NCBI RefSeq assembly: GCF_000003605.2 | Contig: NW_003122415.1 | Span: 23,258 to 61,364 of the forward strand | From: Saccoglossus kowalevskii | Taxonomy: Eukaryota; Hemichordata; Enteropneusta; Harrimaniidae | DNA: 38,107 bases | Direction of reading: 5' to 3' | Part shown: positions 34,397 through 38,107 of the stretch, piece by piece | Layout of the letters: each line of letters opens with the position of its first letter | How positions within the stretch are numbered: position 1 is the stretch's first letter | The notes under the pieces: generated by a model | The model's input: only the letters and a program-made list of their open reading frames with translations | Told to the model about the DNA's origin: nothing | Database searches by the model: none | Position numbers and translations under genes: made by a program

Positions 34397-34943
34397 TAGC
34401 ATTAACTGTTTATGTAACTTTAAACTATAATCGACCCACAGAAATATAACACCTCGTATATTCATTAATGGTGCGGATGTCACCTTAAATGAATCATGTG
34501 AAAATAACTGTGAAGACCACTATGAGGACAAGCTGAAAGGTATCCTGCCTTGAATTCTAAATCAAAAAATTAATAACTATTGCTGAAAATAATCTAGGCA
34601 TATTATGATATTGTCAGTGCTATAATTTATGTTATAATTCATCTATAATACAGACAAGTTGGCAACGAATATCACATCGCAATACACTCTGACAGAACAA
34701 TGATTCAATTGCCTTACAATAATTATGACGTCACGAACAATAGTTTACAATTCTGAAATTCTAATATATGTATATGATTTACAAATATCATACTATTAAA
34801 TGCTATATCAACTAAAATTGAAATAATTCACCCTACCATCCGTGAATATAGCAGGAATTTACATGTCCAAGAACAAAAGAACAAAAGACTGACAACAATG
34901 AAAAAAATGATGGCTGCCATATTCGTATAACAGTGTTAATTAA

Positions 34944-35110
34944 TTTTTTTTTAACACTTTATTTAAAGAGGGTAGGCCAATATACAATAAAGTAATTTTC
35001 ATTGGGCCCTCTGTAGGGACAAAAAACACAATATACATATTATAGGCTTGAGCCATTTACAACAAATTTTTCACTCAGATAAATTTTGTAGGTTTTCTTA
35101 AAAATGCCTA
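34944..35110 (-). mobile_element. Possible retroposon 3' end with AATAAA and A-tail
   Basis: On the minus strand the sequence runs through CCTACCCTCTTT, then AATAAA (34963-34958) and, a few bases later, nine A (34952-34944). That is the layout of a polyadenylated LINE or processed retroposon 3' end. Upstream on the minus strand (towards 35500) there is a gene-sized non-repetitive stretch in which I can follow only short broken frames. No reverse transcriptase motif is recognised, so this is tentative. Confidence 0.35.
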
Positions 35111-35504
35111 AAGAGGCTGAATTTAAACACAAGCTCATTTTATCTGCCAATGGACTGTTCGATTGTTAAAGCTAGTCCTTCTCCAAAAAAACCTTAGCTT
35201 TATAGACGAACAAAGACATTTTTAAGTCAGCATATGTACTACGGCATAGCGAATGAGTTGCAAAATATATAGGAGGGGTTGGTGTAAAAGTGTGGAAAAC
35301 TGATGATAGTAATTACAATCATCTCTATTGTCTTGTCTAGTGGAATGCTAACCTTTAAATCAAATTCAAGAAACATATTTAATTGTAATGTAAAGTTCAA
35401 TTGGATATACGATTGGAATGTAAGTATAAATTTCAGATCTTTGATGAAAAGTTAAAAAAGCTTTTTTGTACCGTTCATTTTTATATAATTTCTGTAAATT
35501 GTAC

Positions 35505-35526
35505 CTAAATTAAATTAAATTAAATT
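35505..35526. repeat. (TAAAT)n microsatellite
   Basis: About four TAAAT units in succession, then a diverged AT-rich continuation. Confidence 0.85.
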
Positions 35527-37903
35527 ATATAAATTAAAACAAGACCATGTAGAAAAGTAGGCACAGGTAACACACGTATCGGCTTTCCATGCCCACGTAT
35601 AATGCTACCCATCTTAAATTTATATTTATAATCTTTCATATCGATACGTATTTTTTGAAAACGGGAGGCTAGACTAGTTTAGTTATCCAACGACTAAGTT
35701 TAGCTTTTTATTTGCTAGGTTTCTTTTTTTTCTCGTTATTCTATCCCGTTTATATGCATACATGTACATTGATATGTAGGAATATATATGTATATATCAA
35801 TATGTACCCTTAGTATGTACAGTAATATATTCATAGAAAGCGACACAAGAATCAGTTGATATTACGAAACTTGTAAATAAGGCCCAAATATAGTTCAATC
35901 AAATCTAATTCACTGAATTTGCAGCTCTTGAATTGTGTTAAGCTAGCAGGAAATAATAAATAATGCATATGTTTCTTGATTGGGCGATGATTGGCGTCAA
36001 ACACAGCTAAAAGGATCGACATGAAGTATGAAATTGCATCGAATCCTTCTCTTAAGTAACAAATCTTTCACTGAAACTAATTCTAGCAGTAATTGTAAGC
36101 AATTACGAAGTATTTTATGTTGAAATAGTACCACATAACCATTTACAGAGTATAGAACAAACAGTCAACGTCCGTTAAATATAAAATAAAAGAATTATTT
36201 CAGCGATGAAGAGGGGGGGTAATTGGTTGGTAGCAAACAAAATAGTGCGCAATTTAAAACAACCCTACGCAGGGCCAACATGATTAAGCATTATCAGTAC
36301 GCGACTTCATGATAATTTATTTGTCTCTATACGAACTAACATGAACATGCTTGGTGAATTATGCGTTGCTCCATTTTACTAAAAGGCAAAGAGGTATATG
36401 ACAACGAGATGAGAGAGCCGCAACTAAACAATGGGCATCCCCTGTGGGAAGTTGGTAATAATGAAAAATTGATTTATTTAAGGTGTGCTCTAATTTGATT
36501 ATAGAGTTCACAGTTCACATCCGCGGAATGATTTCATAACGAATCTCTCGTGTGTTCCAACTGTTCATTAAAAACTTATCATTTTATCGTTTGTTTTGTG
36601 AAATCGAATCTGTATTCAGTAGTTCCACGCGTATTAATAATACATTTGAGTACGATGCCAAATATGGGCGTAAGGGGGTCCTGACAGGTGGGCTATTCAA
36701 CGTAATACAGTCATACAAATAAATTAGGTCAACTATATTTTGAGAAATACAATGCAATAATTTGTTTCTGTTAGCAGTTAACCAAATATTCATTAAGAAA
36801 TATAAAACACGTGTTTTACCGTTAAAAAATATGTAAATCAGGAATTTATATTTATTACTGTTAAAGCATGACAAAGTTTCTCGATGTATGGAACAATTTA
36901 CGTATGTTCTCAAATTTACTATTGCAATTTGTGTGTGTGACACTTGGAGCAGCATACCAGCCTTTAAGTGGTGCTTATACATAACATGGGGTCATAACTA
37001 AGCACTATTGGAGGAAATAAATACAATGCAAACATACATTACGGTGATTAGAGATAATCGAATGACGAAAAGCATTTCAACTACTAGAAATTAACAATAC
37101 GTTCATCAAGTAGCGCGCCAGTCTCACACCTGCTCACAATGTTGTGTACAAAACACACAAGGGACGCTGCAAATGACTATTGAAGTGAAACAGCATATAA
37201 CGAAATATGCAAAAAGCTGTTAAAAACGTGATATGCATAAATTGGGTAGATTCACCATCATCAGTCAGACTTCACCAGTTGCTTATCATTCTTTCTACAT
37301 CCGTGATACGATTCACACTACAAACTTACACCTGACAGAGCGTGACATATTCGTTAACACCCATAACTGCTTAGCTCGAACCACAAAACATGCGGTTGCC
37401 CTGGCCCATTCATAAACTGTATCCGCTGATAGAGAAAAAACATTCCCTGTGACTGACCTATTTCAGTTTACCAAAATGATTTTACGTGATTCACGAGGTC
37501 CTATCGTGACACATAGAATATAGCAAAACTATCGTGATCAGTGAAAATACATGAGAAACAAATAGTTTATAAAAAAACAGTTTCTTTAATGTTATGGCCA
37601 TCAATGACAACATTCATTATATTCACCTTGATTAATATTGTCTATTTATGAGGAATAAGAATAAAGACGTACATTATCTAATGACAGATATTGCTCTGAA
37701 ACAATAAATTACGTTGAATCATCAATCATTATCAGATTAGTTGTTACAAATATTCTCATTTCAAATATGTTGAGCTGCTTATGAACAGTTTCATACAATT
37801 ACCGTTTCTTTGTTTCCCGGGGTGTTTTCAACCACAGTCAACTGGCGCACACGTGATAATAAAATAAATACGATATTTACTATATGGGAGCACGGTTACT
37901 CAC
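35527..37903. other. AT-rich stretch without a recognised gene
   Basis: A minus-strand frame of 132 codons at 36584-36982 is the longest, but its composition is that of AT-rich chance (many Ile, Leu, Asn, Ser) and I see no acceptor before it. An imperfect AT-rich inverted repeat (ATTGATAT / ATATCAAT) lies at about 35768-35802. Confidence 0.4.
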
Positions 37904-38107
37904 CGTGATGGGGGCCGCCATCTTGAATGATGCATAAAACTAAATAAGAGACAAGTTGTGAAACGCGTTTTTCAGATTTCTACAAATCAGGACAAAAATA
38001 CCAATCTTTCACAAAAATACGGTCCGTTGGGGTTATATTAAGCCGACCGATAACAAAATTCGGCCTAATTCGTCGTTTTTGTGTGGAAAAATCCCTTGCA
38101 TACGAAC
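37904..38107 (-). CDS. Possible first exon of a minus-strand gene (MAAPIT, then donor)
   Basis: On the minus strand CAAGATGGCGGCC contains a strong start context overlapping a perfect YY1-like AAGATGGCGGC. Six codons (MAAPIT, 37921-37904) are followed directly by the consensus donor GTGAGTAA at 37903. The 5' leader would run to or beyond the window edge and contains other ATGs. I could not find the next exon. The same ATGGCGGCCCCC string at 28497-28513 lacks a donor, so a repeat-borne motif is an alternative. The product is unknown. Confidence 0.35.

Noticed and set aside
36584-36982. 132-codon minus-strand open frame
   Set aside because: Composition is that of AT-rich chance sequence, with no domain, acceptor or start context; length alone is not enough in DNA this rich in A and T.

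Overview
The window looks like AT-rich nuclear DNA from an invertebrate animal. It has spliced exons with GT/AG junctions, a receptor gene with a TATA box and a poly(A) signal, long gene-poor stretches, many short tandem repeats and dispersed mobile-element debris. I cannot name the phylum from the sequence; a marine invertebrate (mollusc, brachiopod, hemichordate or similar) is a guess.

Region by region: 1-1261 is non-coding with a diverged tandem duplication of about 268 bp. At 1262-1864 lies the first of three same-orientation copies of a ~600 bp dispersed repeat (repeat A; others at 11849-12451 and 21544-22169, about 10 kb apart). From 4959 to 10356 on the plus strand there are four spliced exons of a gene whose product resembles a beta-class DNA N4/N6 methyltransferase. 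Its catalytic motif (DPPY type) and AdoMet motif (FxGxG type) are both eroded, and a one-base homopolymer frameshift lies in the third exon. From 11 to 24 kb the DNA holds minisatellites (60-bp and 32-bp periods), a strong CCAAT/GGCGCC hairpin and several decayed coding-like fragments, two of them flanking repeat A copy 3. From 24 to 32 kb I see almost nothing except short tandem repeats and an ATGGCGGCC-type site.

The one clearly intact gene is on the minus strand at 32189-33565: a single-exon, 458-residue class A biogenic-amine GPCR (dopamine D2 / octopamine / adrenergic-like). It has a TATA box about 150 bp upstream, two tiny overlapping upstream ORFs in the presumed leader and an AATAAA about 30 bp past the stop. 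Beyond it are a possible retroposon 3' end (minus strand, about 34944-35110) and, at the right edge, a possible first exon of a minus-strand gene (ATG within a YY1-like ATGGCGGC site followed by a consensus splice donor).

The genes show no functional linkage to each other; this is a eukaryotic landscape, not an operon. The most unusual object is the methyltransferase-like gene: its exon-intron structure is preserved while both diagnostic enzyme motifs are degraded.
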